Under the pieces are notes generated by a model. It did no database searches. It saw only the letters and a list, made by a program, of their open reading frames with translations, and was not told where the DNA came from. From the NCBI RefSeq assembly GCF_027570195.1, contig NZ_JAKMUZ010000001.1, positions 150,510 to 214,509 of the forward strand: 64,000 nucleotides of DNA, in the 5' to 3' direction. The DNA comes from Corynebacterium yonathiae. GTDB lineage: Bacteria > Actinomycetota > Actinomycetes > Mycobacteriales > Mycobacteriaceae. The position numbers and the translations under genes are program-made. Shown here in pieces: positions 48,698 to 59,704 of the stretch. How positions within the stretch are numbered: position 1 is the first letter of the stretch; each line of letters starts with the position of its first letter.

Positions 48698-49912
48698 CTA
48701 TTCATCATCCAAGCGGCGCGCAATGGCGCTGCCGAATTCCGCGATGGGTGCGCAGGAGGGGCCATCGCAGCGCGCGGCATAGCGCGACAGTGCCTCGAAG
48801 GTTTCGTATAGATCGCGGCGAACAAGCAACTCATCTTCCGTAAACGGACCGTGGTCAGCCGGACGCAAGATAGAGCGCTGCGGATCATGGAAGACCTCCG
48901 CTTCTCCCCTGGCAAGCGCGACCAGCCCTTCGATACCGCCGGCATGCATCGTGGTCACGCTCGACAGGGCCCATCCGATAAGTGACGCCACGATAAGGCC
49001 ATGAATCTCATCCGTATTAGAAAATAGCGGCCACACCTCTGCAACAGCACGAGACCAAGCAGAGATAAAAATATCTGCCTCTTCATCCGTAATCGGTTTA
49101 GAAAAGAGGAACTGCGGGAAACCGGCGATAACGCAAGCCACGTCGAAGCCAACGTTGCGGAATCCTGCCCATTCATAATCCAGGAAATGCAGACGCTGAG
49201 AAACGATAATGTTATCCGGTGAAAGGTCAAAGGGAGTAAACGCCCGGTCCTTGCCGGAGGCCAACGACTGGGAGGCTTGGCCGGCAAGCTCCCGAAAGCT
49301 TGCTGGTGCTTCGAGTCCTGCTTTATCCAGCAAATTGAGGCCAATGCCGATGGAGCGCTCCAGCGCCTCATCGCGCACGGACTGATGCGGGGCCAATTCC
49401 GGATTCTTGCGCAGCATGCGATTGAGCAGGGTTGCATAATCTTGCTCATGGCCGGCGGTTCCCGCGTGCATATGGCCCAGTGCGCTACCCAACGAGCGCA
49501 GCACCCGCACGCGATCGGCATCGGAGGACTGCACTAGGACGTCGGCAAGCGTTTCGCCCTCACCCAAGTCCGTCAACACGATAATGCGCTGCTCCAAGTC
49601 GTGTGCGAGAAGCACTGGGCCGGGGCGCACGTCCTCAGATAACGCGGTAGTGAATTGATAAGCCACAACCTCGCGCAACATCGCGGCATCATCGACGCCA
49701 TAACCTGTAACCGGGTTGTACTTAATGACTACCGAGCGGTGTGGCAAAAATGCGCTGGGGGCGATCCTGGCGCGCAGGACCAGTGCATTGCCGGAACCGT
49801 CCAAGCGCTCCACGCTCGACATTTCTGGGGTGCCACCAAAACGACGCGACAACATCTCCGAGGCGGCCTTGATGACGTCCTCGGGCGATAGCACAGTTTC
49901 GTTTTCATCCAT
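48698..49912 (-). CDS. Phosphotransferase / kinase-fold (APH-like) protein
   Basis: The 404-residue protein resembles aminoglycoside/choline phosphotransferases. It has SVVIKYNP (ATP lysine), LTDLGEGETLAD, the catalytic loop FTPFDLSPDNIIV in place of HGDLxxxN, and the metal-binding LDYEWAGFRNVGFD. The usual histidine of the HxD loop is replaced, but aspartate and asparagine are kept, so catalysis is plausible. The substrate is unknown. The ATG at 49912 (MDENETVL) is chosen over 49942; the ribosome binding site is weak. Confidence 0.8.
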   Translation of the reverse strand: MDENETVLSPEDVIKAASEMLSRRFGGTPEMSSVERLDGSGNALVLRARIAPSAFLPHRSVVIKYNPVTGYGVDDAAMLREVVAYQFTTALSEDVRPGPVLLAHDLEQRIIVLTDLGEGETLADVLVQSSDADRVRVLRSLGSALGHMHAGTAGHEQDYATLLNRMLRKNPELAPHQSVRDEALERSIGIGLNLLDKAGLEAPASFRELAGQASQSLASGKDRAFTPFDLSPDNIIVSQRLHFLDYEWAGFRNVGFDVACVIAGFPQFLFSKPITDEEADIFISAWSRAVAEVWPLFSNTDEIHGLIVASLIGWALSSVTTMHAGGIEGLVALARGEAEVFHDPQRSILRPADHGPFTEDELLVRRDLYETFEALSRYAARCDGPSCAPIAEFGSAIARRLDDE

Positions 49913-50035
49913 AGTTCTATCCAGTATGCCCCCGCACACCAAAGCGGGGTCACAAATTCGCCCACAGCGAAATCGCCGCGGCCTACAATGCGCCCCGCAC
50001 GGTGTGCCTTGCTGGCTGAGGATTAAGCTACCTGC

Positions 50036-51868
50036 CTACTTCTCCTCAGCGGTCTCAACCGCAGTGGAACCAGCCTTGTCCTGTTCCTTCTTCTTTTCCG
50101 GCTTGTAGTCTACGCCGGTTTCCTTGCGCTGTGCGGCAGGGATTGGCGCAGGGGCGTCGGTAAGCGGGTCTACGCCGCCGCCGGACTTCGGGAACGCAAT
50201 GACGTCGCGGATGGAGTCGAAGCCGCCCAGCAGGGAGACAATGCGGTCCCAGCCAAAGGCGATGCCGCCGTGTGGCGGGGCGCCATAAGAGAAGGCGTCG
50301 AGCAGGAAGCCAAACTTCTCCTGAGCTTCCTCGTCCCCAATTCCCATCACGTCGAAGACGCGCTTCTGGACGTCCTCCTGGTGGATACGGATAGAACCGC
50401 CGCCGATTTCATTGCCGTTGCAAACAATGTCATAAGCATAAGCAGTAGCCTCGCCTGGATTCTGGTCGAAGGAGTCGAGCCATTCCGGCTTCGGGGAGGT
50501 AAAGGCGTGGTGAACCGCGGTCCACTTGGAGTGACCCAAAGCGACGTCGCCAGAAGCGGTTGCATCGGCAGAAGGCTCGAAGAGCGGGGCATCAACAACC
50601 CAGGTAAATGCCCAATCGCCTTCCTTGATAAGGTCCAGCTTCTTTGCAATCTCGCCGCGCGCAGCACCCAGCAGGGCACGTGAAGACTTGGTGTCGCCAG
50701 CGGCAAAGAAGATAGCATCGCCTGGCTTAGCGCCGACGTGCTCTGCGATGCCCTCGCGCTCGGCGTCGGTAATGTTCTTGGCGACCGGGCCGCCCAATGT
50801 GCCGTCCTCACCCACGGTGATATAAGCCAAGCCCTTCGCACCGCGCTGCTTAGCCCACTCCTGCCAAGCATCGAACTGACGGCGCGGCTGAGAAGCGCCG
50901 CCCTCCATTACTACAGCGCCTACGTATTCATTCTGGAAGACGCGGAAGGTGGTGTCCTTGAAGAACTCGGTACACTCCACAATCTTGATGTCGAAGCGCA
51001 GGTCCGGCTTATCAGAGCCGTAGTACTTCATCGCATCAGCGTAAGTCATGCGCGGGATGGGAGTTTTGATCTCGTAGCCAATGAGCTTCCACAGCTCAGT
51101 GACAATCTCCTCCGCCAAGGCGATGACATCGTCCTGGTCCACGAAGGACATCTCCACGTCGAGCTGGGTAAACTCCGGCTGACGGTCAGCGCGGAAATCT
51201 TCATCGCGGTAGCAACGAGCAATCTGGTAATAGCGCTCCATGCCAGCAACCATGAGCAGCTGCTTGAAAAGCTGCGGGGACTGTGGCAATGCGTACCACG
51301 TGCCTGGCTTCAAACGCGCTGGAACTAGGAAGTCGCGTGCACCCTCTGGGGTGGAACGAGTCAGAGTCGGGGTCTCGATCTCTGCAAAGTCATGGGAATC
51401 CAGTACCTTGCGGGCGGCACGGTTAGCCGCAGAACGCAGCCGCAGCGCCTTAGCCTGGCGCTCGCGGCGCAGGTCCAGGTAACGGTACTTCAAGCGGGTC
51501 TCCTCGCCTACCTCACCAGAGGTGGAAGGATCATCAATCTGGAAGGGCAGCGCTGCGGACTTGTTGAGCACCTCTAAATCCGCGACGTTGACCTCAATCT
51601 CACCGGACGGCAGGTTGGGGTTTTCGGAGCCCTCAGGGCGAGGCTCTACGGTGCCGGTGACCTTAACGCAGTATTCAGAACGCAGGTCGTGGGCGCGCTC
51701 AGCCACATCGGATTCGCGAAAGACGACCTGGGCGATGCCGGAGCGGTCACGCAGGTCAATGAAGATCACACCACCGTGATCGCGGCGGCGGGAGACCCAA
51801 CCGGTTAGGGTGACGGTCTCTCCTGCGAGTTCTTTGCGGAGCTCACCAGCTAAGTGGGTACGCAACAC
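50036..51868 (-). CDS. aspS: Aspartyl-tRNA synthetase
   Basis: The 610-residue class IIb enzyme has an N-terminal OB-fold anticodon-binding domain ([20 protein letters not shown]). A catalytic domain follows, with motif 2 [20 protein letters not shown], the inserted GAD domain in the middle, and motif 3 [17 protein letters not shown] lysine/glutamate-rich tail of about 30 residues is added at the end. Translation starts at a GTG at 51868. Whether it also charges tRNA-Asn cannot be judged here. Confidence 0.96.
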   Translation of the reverse strand: MLRTHLAGELRKELAGETVTLTGWVSRRRDHGGVIFIDLRDRSGIAQVVFRESDVAERAHDLRSEYCVKVTGTVEPRPEGSENPNLPSGEIEVNVADLEVLNKSAALPFQIDDPSTSGEVGEETRLKYRYLDLRRERQAKALRLRSAANRAARKVLDSHDFAEIETPTLTRSTPEGARDFLVPARLKPGTWYALPQSPQLFKQLLMVAGMERYYQIARCYRDEDFRADRQPEFTQLDVEMSFVDQDDVIALAEEIVTELWKLIGYEIKTPIPRMTYADAMKYYGSDKPDLRFDIKIVECTEFFKDTTFRVFQNEYVGAVVMEGGASQPRRQFDAWQEWAKQRGAKGLAYITVGEDGTLGGPVAKNITDAEREGIAEHVGAKPGDAIFFAAGDTKSSRALLGAARGEIAKKLDLIKEGDWAFTWVVDAPLFEPSADATASGDVALGHSKWTAVHHAFTSPKPEWLDSFDQNPGEATAYAYDIVCNGNEIGGGSIRIHQEDVQKRVFDVMGIGDEEAQEKFGFLLDAFSYGAPPHGGIAFGWDRIVSLLGGFDSIRDVIAFPKSGGGVDPLTDAPAPIPAAQRKETGVDYKPEKKKEQDKAGSTAVETAEEK

Positions 51869-52112
51869 TGTTGTTCAATCCCTTCTGAAAATTGTGTCAC
51901 TTGCGGGTCCCGCCACGCGTAAACAGCGCGCGCCAAACCAAGCACAAGACTAGGAACGGGCACGATTCTACATCCCTACCGGTACACAGAGCGCAGTAAG
52001 GTAGACGCAACCCAAACGTTGAAGGCTGAAGATGAGGAACGCTCCATCTCCTTGGCCCCTATGCGCCTATCTTCATCCTGTACTGAGTGGGTCCATGTGG
52101 CACTATTTAGAC

Positions 52113-52991
52113 ATGACTTTTAGATCTGGTGCCGATTTCGGCGGCAAAGAAGCTCGCTCTGGTGGCGGTGGCGGCGGCATCGCCATCGGCGGTGGTGTCG
52201 GCTCGATCGTATTGGTTGGCCTTTTCCTACTGCTCGGCGGTAACCCCTCCGACTTGGGCTCAATCCTCGGCAGCGAGCAGACCCAATCCGACGGCGCTGC
52301 ACAGGGAAATAGCCCGGAATGCGAAACTGCAGAAGACGGCAATACTAAAGACGAATGTCTCGTAGAGTTCACCGGCCGCAGCGTGGACAACGTCTGGTCC
52401 AAGGTTCTGCCAGAACAAGCAGATATCCAATACACCGAACCGGAGCGTGTGGTCTTCCACGGCGGAGTTAATACCGGATGTGGCGCGGCGTCTTCTTCCA
52501 CCGGCCCCTTCTACTGCCCGCGAGATGAGTCCGCCTATTTCGACACCGCGTTCTTTGAGTCCTTGCGCGACTTCGGCGCGGATAATACCCCTTTGGCTCG
52601 CATGTACATCGTGGCCCACGAGTTTGGTCATCACATTCAAAACCTTGAGGGCACCCTCGGCCTGTCGGATTATAACGACCCAGGCGCTGATTCGAATGCC
52701 GTGAAAATTGAGCTGCAGGCGGACTGCTACGCCGGCCTGTGGGCTTCCTACGCCGACAAGGGTGACAACCCGTTGCTAGAACCAATCACCAATGAACAGG
52801 TCTCCAACGCAGTCGCGGCCGCCCAAGCGGTAGGCGATGACAATATTCAACGTCGGTCCGGCGGCCAGGTGCAGCCCGATTCTTGGACGCATGGTTCCTC
52901 TGAACAACGTGAGAAGGCATTCCTTGCGGGATATAACTCCGGCAAGATGGCCGAGTGCGACACCCTGGGTCGTGGCGCCTACCGTGACTAA
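52113..52991 (+). CDS. Neutral zinc metallopeptidase (YpfJ family)
   Basis: The 292-residue protein has a glycine-rich N-terminus (GGGGGGIAIGGG) leading into one membrane segment (SIVLVGLFLLLGG). Its exported domain carries the HExxH zinc site in VAHEFGHHIQN and the downstream ELQADCYAGLWA. Conserved cysteines probably form disulfides outside the cell. The ATG at 52113 gives the family start MTFRSGADF. The physiological substrate of this family is unknown. Confidence 0.9.
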   Translation: MTFRSGADFGGKEARSGGGGGGIAIGGGVGSIVLVGLFLLLGGNPSDLGSILGSEQTQSDGAAQGNSPECETAEDGNTKDECLVEFTGRSVDNVWSKVLPEQADIQYTEPERVVFHGGVNTGCGAASSSTGPFYCPRDESAYFDTAFFESLRDFGADNTPLARMYIVAHEFGHHIQNLEGTLGLSDYNDPGADSNAVKIELQADCYAGLWASYADKGDNPLLEPITNEQVSNAVAAAQAVGDDNIQRRSGGQVQPDSWTHGSSEQREKAFLAGYNSGKMAECDTLGRGAYRD

Positions 52992-53002
52992 ACTTTGAAC
53001 GT

Positions 53003-53025
53003 GGCCGCCACCCGGAATGGCGGTC
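53003..53025 (+). terminator. Hairpin after the zinc metallopeptidase gene
   Basis: GGCCGCCA and TGGCGGTC pair around CCCGGAA (seven Watson-Crick pairs plus one G-U), followed by ATTATGTT. It begins 11 bases after the stop codon. The T run is poor, so this is a moderate terminator candidate. Confidence 0.4.
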
Positions 53026-53209
53026 ATTATGTTAGTCAATAGCCACATTGCTTTAACGGGATCCACACCTTTAGTTCACCTTCCGGTCACCTAGACCTTT
53101 TAGTCTGGGCGTGCATTCTCTACATAAGAATTCCCTTTGAGAATCTCCCTCACCCCGCTGAGAAACGCGGCTGTATCTTTTGTGCACGCTTTCCCGAAAG
53201 GTTCTTCCT

Positions 53210-54817
53210 GTGTCTACCCCCACCACCCAGATGACGGATATCGAGGCCGTCAATGGCAAGGGCAACGATTGGATTTGGCACGCCATCTTCGGCAGCCTTA
53301 CCGCCGTTACCCTCATTGGCTTTATGATTTGGGGCCACGATTATGTCGATGGCTCTAGGCCTATTCTCCTTGGTACCGCCATTCTCTTCGCTCTTTTCAT
53401 GGCCTTCAATATTGGCGGCAATGACGTTGCCAATTCCTTCGGCACCTCCGTGGGCGCCGGAACGCTGTCTATGAAGCAGGCCCTCGTTGTTGCTGCTATC
53501 TTCGAGGTCTCCGGCGCTATCCTCGCCGGCGGCGAGGTCACCGATACCGTGCGTTCGGGCATCGTTGACCTTGACGCCATCGATGGACTAGCCCCCATGG
53601 AATTCGTCTACATCATGATGGCTTCCCTTTTGGGTGCGGCCATTTGGCTACTTGTGGCCACGCGTATGGGCTGGCCAGTATCTACCACCCACTCCATCGT
53701 CGGAGGCATCGTCGGCGCGGCGCTCACCGTCGGCTTCGTTACCGGCAAGGGCGGCTGGAGCATGGTTCAGTGGGGAGAAATTGGCACCATTGCCATCTCG
53801 TGGGTGCTCTCCCCTGTCCTAGGCGGTATCGCTGCTTTCATCCTATTTAAGTGGATTAAGTCCTCTATCTTGGTCTACAACGAGGAAGCGGACCAGAAAC
53901 TACGCGAAATCAAAACCCGTCGCGCAGAACTGCGCCAAGAGCATAAGACTCGCTTTTCTCGCTTGAATGAGATCCAGCAGATTAGCTACACCAATGCCAT
54001 GGCCCGCGACGCGGCTTTGGTTGCAGAAGAAGACTTTGATCCGGAGCAGCTGGAGTCTGAGTACTACCGAGATCTATATGACCTCAACAAGGACATGGAC
54101 GATGTCAAAGCCCACCGCGCCCTAGAGAGCTGGGTACCGGTACTTGCCGCCATTGGTGCCATCATCATTTCCGCCATGGTCATGTTTAAGGGTCTCAAGC
54201 ACACCGGACTCGATTTCAGCGTACTGCAAAACCTGCTGGTTATGGGCATGGTGGGCGCAGTGGTATGGATGGCCGTATTTATCTTCGCCCGTTCCCTCAA
54301 GAAGAAGTCACTGGCTAAATCAACTTTCCTCCTCTTTTCTTGGATGCAGGTTTTTACAGCCTCCGCCTTCGCTTTTTCCCACGGTTCCAATGATATTGCC
54401 AACGCCATTGGCCCCTTCGCTGCCGTTATTGACGTTCTGAAAACGGATCAAGTAAACGATGAGGCTGCCGTGCCTGTTGCGGTCATGATTGCCATGGGTG
54501 TCGCACTTATTTCCGGGCTGTGGTTCATTGGCCGTTTCGTGATTCAAACGGTGGGCTCAGGTCTGACGCAAATGCACCCTTCCTCCGGCTTCGCTGCTGA
54601 GCTTGCCGCTGCCGGTGTAGTCATGGGCTCGTCCATATTGGGCCTTCCGGTTTCTTCCACCCACATCCTCATCGGCGCCGTGCTAGGCGTGGGCATCGTC
54701 AATAAAGCAGCTAACTGGAACCTGATGAAGCCTATCGCCTTGGCATGGGTCATCACCCTTCCCGCCGCCGCAGTTATCGCTGCGGTGACCGTGTCTGTGC
54801 TGCGCGTAGCCTTTTAG
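53210..54817 (+). CDS. pit: Low-affinity inorganic phosphate transporter (PiT family)
   Basis: The 535-residue membrane protein has the two inverted PiT repeats, each with its signature: [19 protein letters not shown] near the N-terminus and [15 protein letters not shown] in the second half. It also has PVSTTHSI and [12 protein letters not shown] soluble, charged loop of about 110 residues separates the halves. It imports phosphate, probably as a metal-phosphate complex driven by the proton gradient. The GTG at 53210 has AAAGG eight bases upstream. Confidence 0.94.
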   Translation: MSTPTTQMTDIEAVNGKGNDWIWHAIFGSLTAVTLIGFMIWGHDYVDGSRPILLGTAILFALFMAFNIGGNDVANSFGTSVGAGTLSMKQALVVAAIFEVSGAILAGGEVTDTVRSGIVDLDAIDGLAPMEFVYIMMASLLGAAIWLLVATRMGWPVSTTHSIVGGIVGAALTVGFVTGKGGWSMVQWGEIGTIAISWVLSPVLGGIAAFILFKWIKSSILVYNEEADQKLREIKTRRAELRQEHKTRFSRLNEIQQISYTNAMARDAALVAEEDFDPEQLESEYYRDLYDLNKDMDDVKAHRALESWVPVLAAIGAIIISAMVMFKGLKHTGLDFSVLQNLLVMGMVGAVVWMAVFIFARSLKKKSLAKSTFLLFSWMQVFTASAFAFSHGSNDIANAIGPFAAVIDVLKTDQVNDEAAVPVAVMIAMGVALISGLWFIGRFVIQTVGSGLTQMHPSSGFAAELAAAGVVMGSSILGLPVSSTHILIGAVLGVGIVNKAANWNLMKPIALAWVITLPAAAVIAAVTVSVLRVAF

Positions 54818-54975
54818 AGGCGTCTCGGCGCCGAACTTGCTCACTAAGCTCTCCGCATCCGCTAGCTCCACCGGCCGTACTACCGGGACTAGCGGATATT
54901 TCATTTTCTAAATGGAGGTTATCCGGGCACTTCGCTTGGCGACGTCTCCCTTTCTTGTCACTTACACTGGCCCTT

Positions 54976-55698
54976 ATGACCGCGCACCGAGCTACCACAT
55001 TCCTTGCCGCATTCAATGACATAGAACAACACTTGCGTTCCACCCTTAATGCAAAGAACTCGGATTCCTTTTGGTGGCTAGTAGACAGGGCACGAGACAA
55101 GCACTTTCTTTCTGGCAAGCAGGCTGAGGCGCTGAAAGATTTTTCTAACCTTCGCAACGCTATCGCCCACGGTCGCTATTTCGATTCCGAACCTATCGCT
55201 GAACCACACGAGGCAGTACTAAGACAGATTTCCGCTCTCCGGGACATTTTGCTTACCCCTCCCGATACCCTCCGCATTTTGCAGCCGCGACCGGTGTTTA
55301 CCTTGCCGTCTTCCACATCTATTTTGGATGCCTTTAACGTCATTAAGGACGAAGACTTTTCCCAAATTCCCATCTATGACGAGGGCAGCTACACCGCTTT
55401 GCTGACCACCAACACCATTGCGCGTTGGGTTGCCGCAGATTTAAGTGATAATCACCTACTCGATGCTGCAGACATCGCGGACATTGTGAAATTCAAAGAA
55501 CCCAGCGATCGCGCCATCTTTCTTGCCCGTAGCGTAAGCGTGCAGGAAACGATGGACCGCCTATCGGAACCCGATAGCCAAGGGCACCGACCATGCGCAG
55601 CTATCATCACAGAACACGGCAAGCCCAATGAGAAGCCCCTGCGCTTGGTTACACCGGCCGACTTACCGGCACTTTTTGATGCCTTAGAATGGGAATGA
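54976..55698 (+). CDS. HEPN-like domain fused to a CBS domain pair
   Basis: The 240-residue protein begins with an all-helical domain of about 85 residues that contains LRNAIAHG (R60 to H65). This matches the Rx4H motif of HEPN domains. The rest resembles a CBS pair: VFTLPSSTSILDAFNVIKDE, QIPIYDEGSYTALLTTNTI, and a second repeat with SVSVQETMDRL. CBS pairs often bind adenine nucleotides. A nucleotide-sensing RNase or regulator is possible but unproven, since some HEPN families are inactive. The ATG at 54976 is the best start. Confidence 0.7.
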   Translation: MTAHRATTFLAAFNDIEQHLRSTLNAKNSDSFWWLVDRARDKHFLSGKQAEALKDFSNLRNAIAHGRYFDSEPIAEPHEAVLRQISALRDILLTPPDTLRILQPRPVFTLPSSTSILDAFNVIKDEDFSQIPIYDEGSYTALLTTNTIARWVAADLSDNHLLDAADIADIVKFKEPSDRAIFLARSVSVQETMDRLSEPDSQGHRPCAAIITEHGKPNEKPLRLVTPADLPALFDALEWE

Positions 55699-55759
55699 TT
55701 CGCTCGTCGTTTGGCACTACGGCTATTTTTGCTCCAGCGCACGGCATAGAAAGGTAATC

Positions 55760-56872
55760 ATGCAATTCGGCATCTTCAGTATCGGGGACTTAACCGCTGA
55801 CCCCATCTCAGGGAAAACCCCCAATGAGTCTGAGCGCATCCGCAACTTAACGGAGATTGCGCTCAAGGCCGAGGAAGTTGGACTTGACGTTTTTGCCACC
55901 GGCGAGCACCACAACCCACCCTTCGTGCCGTCCTCACCCACCACGCACCTAGCTTATATCGCCGCCCAGACGAAGCGCTTACAACTATCGACAGCAACCA
56001 CCCTCATCACCACTAATGACCCAGTCAAGATCGCAGAGGATTACGCCTTCCTCCAGCACCTTGCTAACGGACGCGTAGACCTCATGCTGGGCCGCGGAAA
56101 TACCGGCCCGGTCTATCCGTGGTTTGGCAAGGATATTCAGCAGGGCATTCCTCTTGCCATTGAGAACTATCACCTTCTTCGCAGGCTCTGGCGCGAGCCG
56201 GTAGTTAATTGGCATGGCAAGTTTCGCGCAGGGCTGGAAGGATTTACCGCTACTCCGGCACCACTGGATGGAATTCCGCCCTTTGTCTGGCACGGCTCCA
56301 TTCGTTCGCCACAGATTGCCGAGCAAGCTGCTTATTACGGCGATGGTTTCTTCCACAACAATATTTTCTGGAATAAAGAGCACACTGCTCAGCTGGTAGA
56401 TCTCTACCGCCGGCGATTTGCAGCCTACGGCCATGGTCAAGCCGACCAAGCAATTGTAGGCCTTGGCGGCCAAGTCTTTATCGGCGATACCGAGCAAGCG
56501 GCTAAGGATTTCTTCCGTCCCTACTTCGACAACGCTCCAGTATATGGTCACGGTCCGAGCCTTGAGGACTTCACTGCACAGACTCCACTGACTGTCGGTA
56601 CCGTGGAACAGGTAGTTGAAAAGACCCTCAGCTTTGCTGATTGGGCGGGTGACTACCAACGCCAGCTATTCCTCATCGATCACGCCGGCCTTCCCCAGGA
56701 AGTAGTTCTGGAGCAGATAGAAATCCTGGGCACACAGGTTGTGCCCGAGCTGCGGCGCCGCTTTGAACAGCGCCGTCCAAGCCACGTGCCCTCTGACCCG
56801 CCAACGCACGCTAGCTTGCTCACTAAGCGCTACTCCTCACACCTGCAGGTCAGCCCAGGAAAGGAGAACTAA
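55760..56872 (+). CDS. Luciferase-like FMN-dependent monooxygenase (CE1758 family)
   Basis: The 370-residue TIM-barrel flavoprotein begins MQFGIFSIGDL and has FATGEHHNPPF, TTLITTNDPVKIAEDYAF and RVDLMLGRGNTGPVYPWFG. These are hallmarks of bacterial luciferase-like monooxygenases. The substrate is unknown. AGAAAGG precedes the ATG. The partner FMN reductase starts six bases after its stop, which strongly suggests a two-component system where the reductase supplies reduced flavin. Confidence 0.88.
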   Translation: MQFGIFSIGDLTADPISGKTPNESERIRNLTEIALKAEEVGLDVFATGEHHNPPFVPSSPTTHLAYIAAQTKRLQLSTATTLITTNDPVKIAEDYAFLQHLANGRVDLMLGRGNTGPVYPWFGKDIQQGIPLAIENYHLLRRLWREPVVNWHGKFRAGLEGFTATPAPLDGIPPFVWHGSIRSPQIAEQAAYYGDGFFHNNIFWNKEHTAQLVDLYRRRFAAYGHGQADQAIVGLGGQVFIGDTEQAAKDFFRPYFDNAPVYGHGPSLEDFTAQTPLTVGTVEQVVEKTLSFADWAGDYQRQLFLIDHAGLPQEVVLEQIEILGTQVVPELRRRFEQRRPSHVPSDPPTHASLLTKRYSSHLQVSPGKEN

Positions 56873-56878
56873 TTAGCT

Positions 56879-57538
56879 ATGCGCTCCCTACTCGTTATCT
56901 CAGCTGGTCTTTCACAGCCTTCCTCCTCTCGCAGACTGGCAGACATGCTCGCAGAAGCCACCCGCGCCAAGATTTCCGCGCGCGGTGAAGGAGCCCAGAT
57001 CGACGTCATTGAGATTCGCGACTTAGCCTACGAACTCGCTACTGCCATGACTGATCGGACCGCGCCGACGCCATTGCTTACGCAAGCCAAGCAGCGAGTT
57101 GCCGAGGCTGATGGCCTCATCGCCGTCACCCCTGTATTCCAGGGCAGCTATTCAGGTCTATTCAAGATGTTCTTTGACACTTTGGAGCCCCATGCCCTAG
57201 ACGGGCTTCCCACAATCATCGCGGCTACGGCTGGCTCCTCGCGCCATGCGCTGATTCTGGACTACGCGCTCCGTCCGCTGTTTAATCAACTCCACGCGAG
57301 CGTGGTGCCGACGGGCGTTTTTCAAGCGGCAGAAGATTTAGGCACTCCTGAAGGAGAGCGTTTTACCGCCCGTATTGAGCGCTCTGCCATTCAGCTAGCT
57401 GATCAGATGGTTACCCCTCGCGACAGAGTGGCAGGAATTGCCGGCGATTTCAGCGGCCGGGGAGGAAGACCTACCATCCGGTTATCCAAGGAGAACTTCA
57501 TTCCCCTTGAAAACCTCTTAGATGGATACGGAAAATAG
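56879..57538 (+). CDS. NAD(P)H-dependent FMN reductase, LLM partner (CE1759 family)
   Basis: The 219-residue flavodoxin-fold protein has the phosphate-binding VISAGLSQPSSSRRLAD, the flavin loop TPVFQGSYSGLFKMFFD and AATAGSSRHAL. It would reduce FMN for the luciferase-like monooxygenase encoded just upstream. AAAGGAG lies 12-13 bases upstream of the ATG at 56879. The pair is conserved together in corynebacteria as I recall. Confidence 0.88.
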   Translation: MRSLLVISAGLSQPSSSRRLADMLAEATRAKISARGEGAQIDVIEIRDLAYELATAMTDRTAPTPLLTQAKQRVAEADGLIAVTPVFQGSYSGLFKMFFDTLEPHALDGLPTIIAATAGSSRHALILDYALRPLFNQLHASVVPTGVFQAAEDLGTPEGERFTARIERSAIQLADQMVTPRDRVAGIAGDFSGRGGRPTIRLSKENFIPLENLLDGYGK

Positions 57539-57707
57539 AGCACAAGGCCAGCATCAATACGCATAGGCCCCGATTGATAGAAGGTGTGACTTTCGCTACA
57601 CTGGTCACATAAAATCTGCCTTCCCCTTCCGTTCCGGTTTCTTCCGACGTAGGAAGACCTATGCACCCGACAGCAATCTCTCCAGAAAGGTTCGGCACAG
57701 CTTAACT

Positions 57708-59117
57708 ATGACAATTAGTGTCACGGACATATTCTCCATCGGCATTGGCCCCTCCTCTTCGCACACCGTCGGGCCCATGCGTGCGGCTAAGCAATTCCTC
57801 GATTCCCTCGAGAAGCACCCGGCAAAGGTGTATACCGAGTTGCGAGGTTCTCTTTCTGCCACTGGCCGCGGGCATGCCTCCGACCGCGCTGTTATCCTCG
57901 GGCTCGCTGGCTGGGATCCGCTAAGTGTGCCTATCGACGCCGAGCCACACGCAGGTGGATTTATCCCCAGTGAGGGAACCATCTCTGGCCCCCGCGGCAC
58001 GGTGGACTATGAGATCGTTTTTGATAACGAGCCACTTCCCCAACACCCCAATGGCATGATTTTTAGCGCTTGGGATGATAGCGGCAATCTCATCGCAGAA
58101 AAGGAAGAGTACTTTTCTGTCGGCGGCGGCTTTATTCTCTCTCGCTCCGAGCTCGATGCGGAAGTAGCCGAAAGCAACGAGGTTCCAGCTGGTGTAGCCG
58201 CAGCACAGGTTGATGACTCCGTTCCTTATCATTTCACCACGGGCGAAGAATTGCTCAATCTGTGTGAGGCTCATGACAAGGCGATTTGGGAGATCGTGCT
58301 CGCCAATGAGGAAGCCTTGCACCGTGACGAAGGCGGCGCCGAATTCGCTTTGCGGCACCTCGATCTGGTCTGGGACATTATGCGAGAGTGTGTGACCGAG
58401 GGCATTTCCACCAAAGGCCTGCTACCCGGTGGGCTGCGCGTGCCACGCCGCGCCCCGAAGATGTACGCTCAATTGCTGGAAAACCAGGATGACGACAGCT
58501 GTGGTTTTTCTGCCATGGAGTGGGTTAACCTCTACGCCCTAGCGGTCAATGAGCAAAACGCAGCCGGCGGACGCGTCATCACCGCGCCTACCAATGGCGC
58601 GTGTGGCATTATTCCGGCGGTACTGCATTATGCACGCGATTTCCGCGCGGACTTTACTCGGTCGACTGCTCGCCGTTACCTTTTGACCGCCGGTGCTATC
58701 GGCATGATTATCAAGGAAAATGCGTCCATTTCCGGAGCTGAGGTCGGCTGCCAAGGCGAAGTGGGCTCTGCCTCCGCTATGGCCGCCGCGGGCATGGCAG
58801 AGCTACTGGGTGCTGCTCCAGCCCAGGTGGAAAACGCTGCGGAGATCGCGTTGGAACATAATTTAGGTCTGACCTGCGACCCAGTTGGCGGCTTGGTGCA
58901 AATTCCATGCATTGAGCGCAATGCGATTGGCGCAGTGAAATCCATCAATGCCGCACGCATGGCCAAAATGGGCGAAGGAACCCACCATGTGACACTGGAT
59001 AATGCGGTGCAAACCATGGCCGAGACCGGCCGCGATATGCTCTCTCAATACAAGGAAACCTCCCTGGGCGGATTGGCCAAGACCATGGGCTTTAGTGTTT
59101 CCCAGGTGGAGTGCTAA
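57708..59117 (+). CDS. sdaA: L-serine ammonia-lyase (iron-sulfur L-serine dehydratase)
   Basis: This enzyme deaminates L-serine to pyruvate. The 469-residue single chain joins the beta domain ([15 protein letters not shown] at the start) and the alpha domain. Cluster cysteines lie in [24 protein letters not shown] and GLTCDPVGG...IPCIERNA. The oxygen-labile [4Fe-4S] cluster is expected. Translation starts at ATG 57708. The downstream TetR gene nearly abuts its stop and may regulate it. Confidence 0.95.
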   Translation: MTISVTDIFSIGIGPSSSHTVGPMRAAKQFLDSLEKHPAKVYTELRGSLSATGRGHASDRAVILGLAGWDPLSVPIDAEPHAGGFIPSEGTISGPRGTVDYEIVFDNEPLPQHPNGMIFSAWDDSGNLIAEKEEYFSVGGGFILSRSELDAEVAESNEVPAGVAAAQVDDSVPYHFTTGEELLNLCEAHDKAIWEIVLANEEALHRDEGGAEFALRHLDLVWDIMRECVTEGISTKGLLPGGLRVPRRAPKMYAQLLENQDDDSCGFSAMEWVNLYALAVNEQNAAGGRVITAPTNGACGIIPAVLHYARDFRADFTRSTARRYLLTAGAIGMIIKENASISGAEVGCQGEVGSASAMAAAGMAELLGAAPAQVENAAEIALEHNLGLTCDPVGGLVQIPCIERNAIGAVKSINAARMAKMGEGTHHVTLDNAVQTMAETGRDMLSQYKETSLGGLAKTMGFSVSQVEC

Positions 59118-59128
59118 AAAGAGACTCC

Positions 59129-59704
59129 ATGCGCGCAGATGCCCTTCACCGCCGCACAGCCATTGTGGCCGCGGCGTGTCAGCTCTTTCGTACCCACGGC
59201 GATAATGTCGCTCTAGATAAGGTAGCCACTCAAGCCGGGGTGAGTGTGGCCACGGTTTATCGCAACTTCCCCAACCGCGCGAGCCTGATTCGTGCTTGTG
59301 CGGAGTATATGGGTGAAGCGTTTGCGAAGTTCCAACAGCGCCTTATCACGGACTTCGAGCATCCCACGCACTCTGGGGAGGACTACGTTCGTACCTACGC
59401 CAGCCATATCCTGACCATGGGGCTAAACACTCTCATTCCCGCCTTTGTCCCGCAGGATTTAGATTCTTTAAGCCCCGAATTGACCGCGCAGCGAAACCTC
59501 TTAGAGCGCAACGGACGGCGGTTTATTGAGCTTGGGCAACAGCAAGGCGAGATTGGCCCTGGCGTCACCCACCTCGAGTTCATCGTGGGCCTGCTGAGCT
59601 TGGCTCGCCCCCGCGAGGTTAATGTCGAGGCTTACCAGCCGGATATTCAAGAAAAAATCATTGATCTCTATTTGGCAGGTATTAAAAGAGGGCACCGCAC
59701 TTAA
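59129..59704 (+). CDS. TetR family transcriptional regulator
   Basis: The 191-residue protein has an N-terminal helix-turn-helix (AACQLFRTHGDNVALDKV, then AGVSVATVYRNFPNRASLI) and a ligand-binding helical domain. The ATG at 59129 lies 12 bases past the sdaA stop. A GTG at 59111 overlapping sdaA is an alternative. Targets are unknown; local control of sdaA is an inference from spacing. Confidence 0.88.
   Translation: MRADALHRRTAIVAAACQLFRTHGDNVALDKVATQAGVSVATVYRNFPNRASLIRACAEYMGEAFAKFQQRLITDFEHPTHSGEDYVRTYASHILTMGLNTLIPAFVPQDLDSLSPELTAQRNLLERNGRRFIELGQQQGEIGPGVTHLEFIVGLLSLARPREVNVEAYQPDIQEKIIDLYLAGIKRGHRT

Noticed and set aside
49934..50007. GCACACC/GGTGTGC inverted repeat between aspS and the phosphotransferase
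   Set aside because: Seven-base arms with a 60-base loop and no T tract; not distinguishable from chance.
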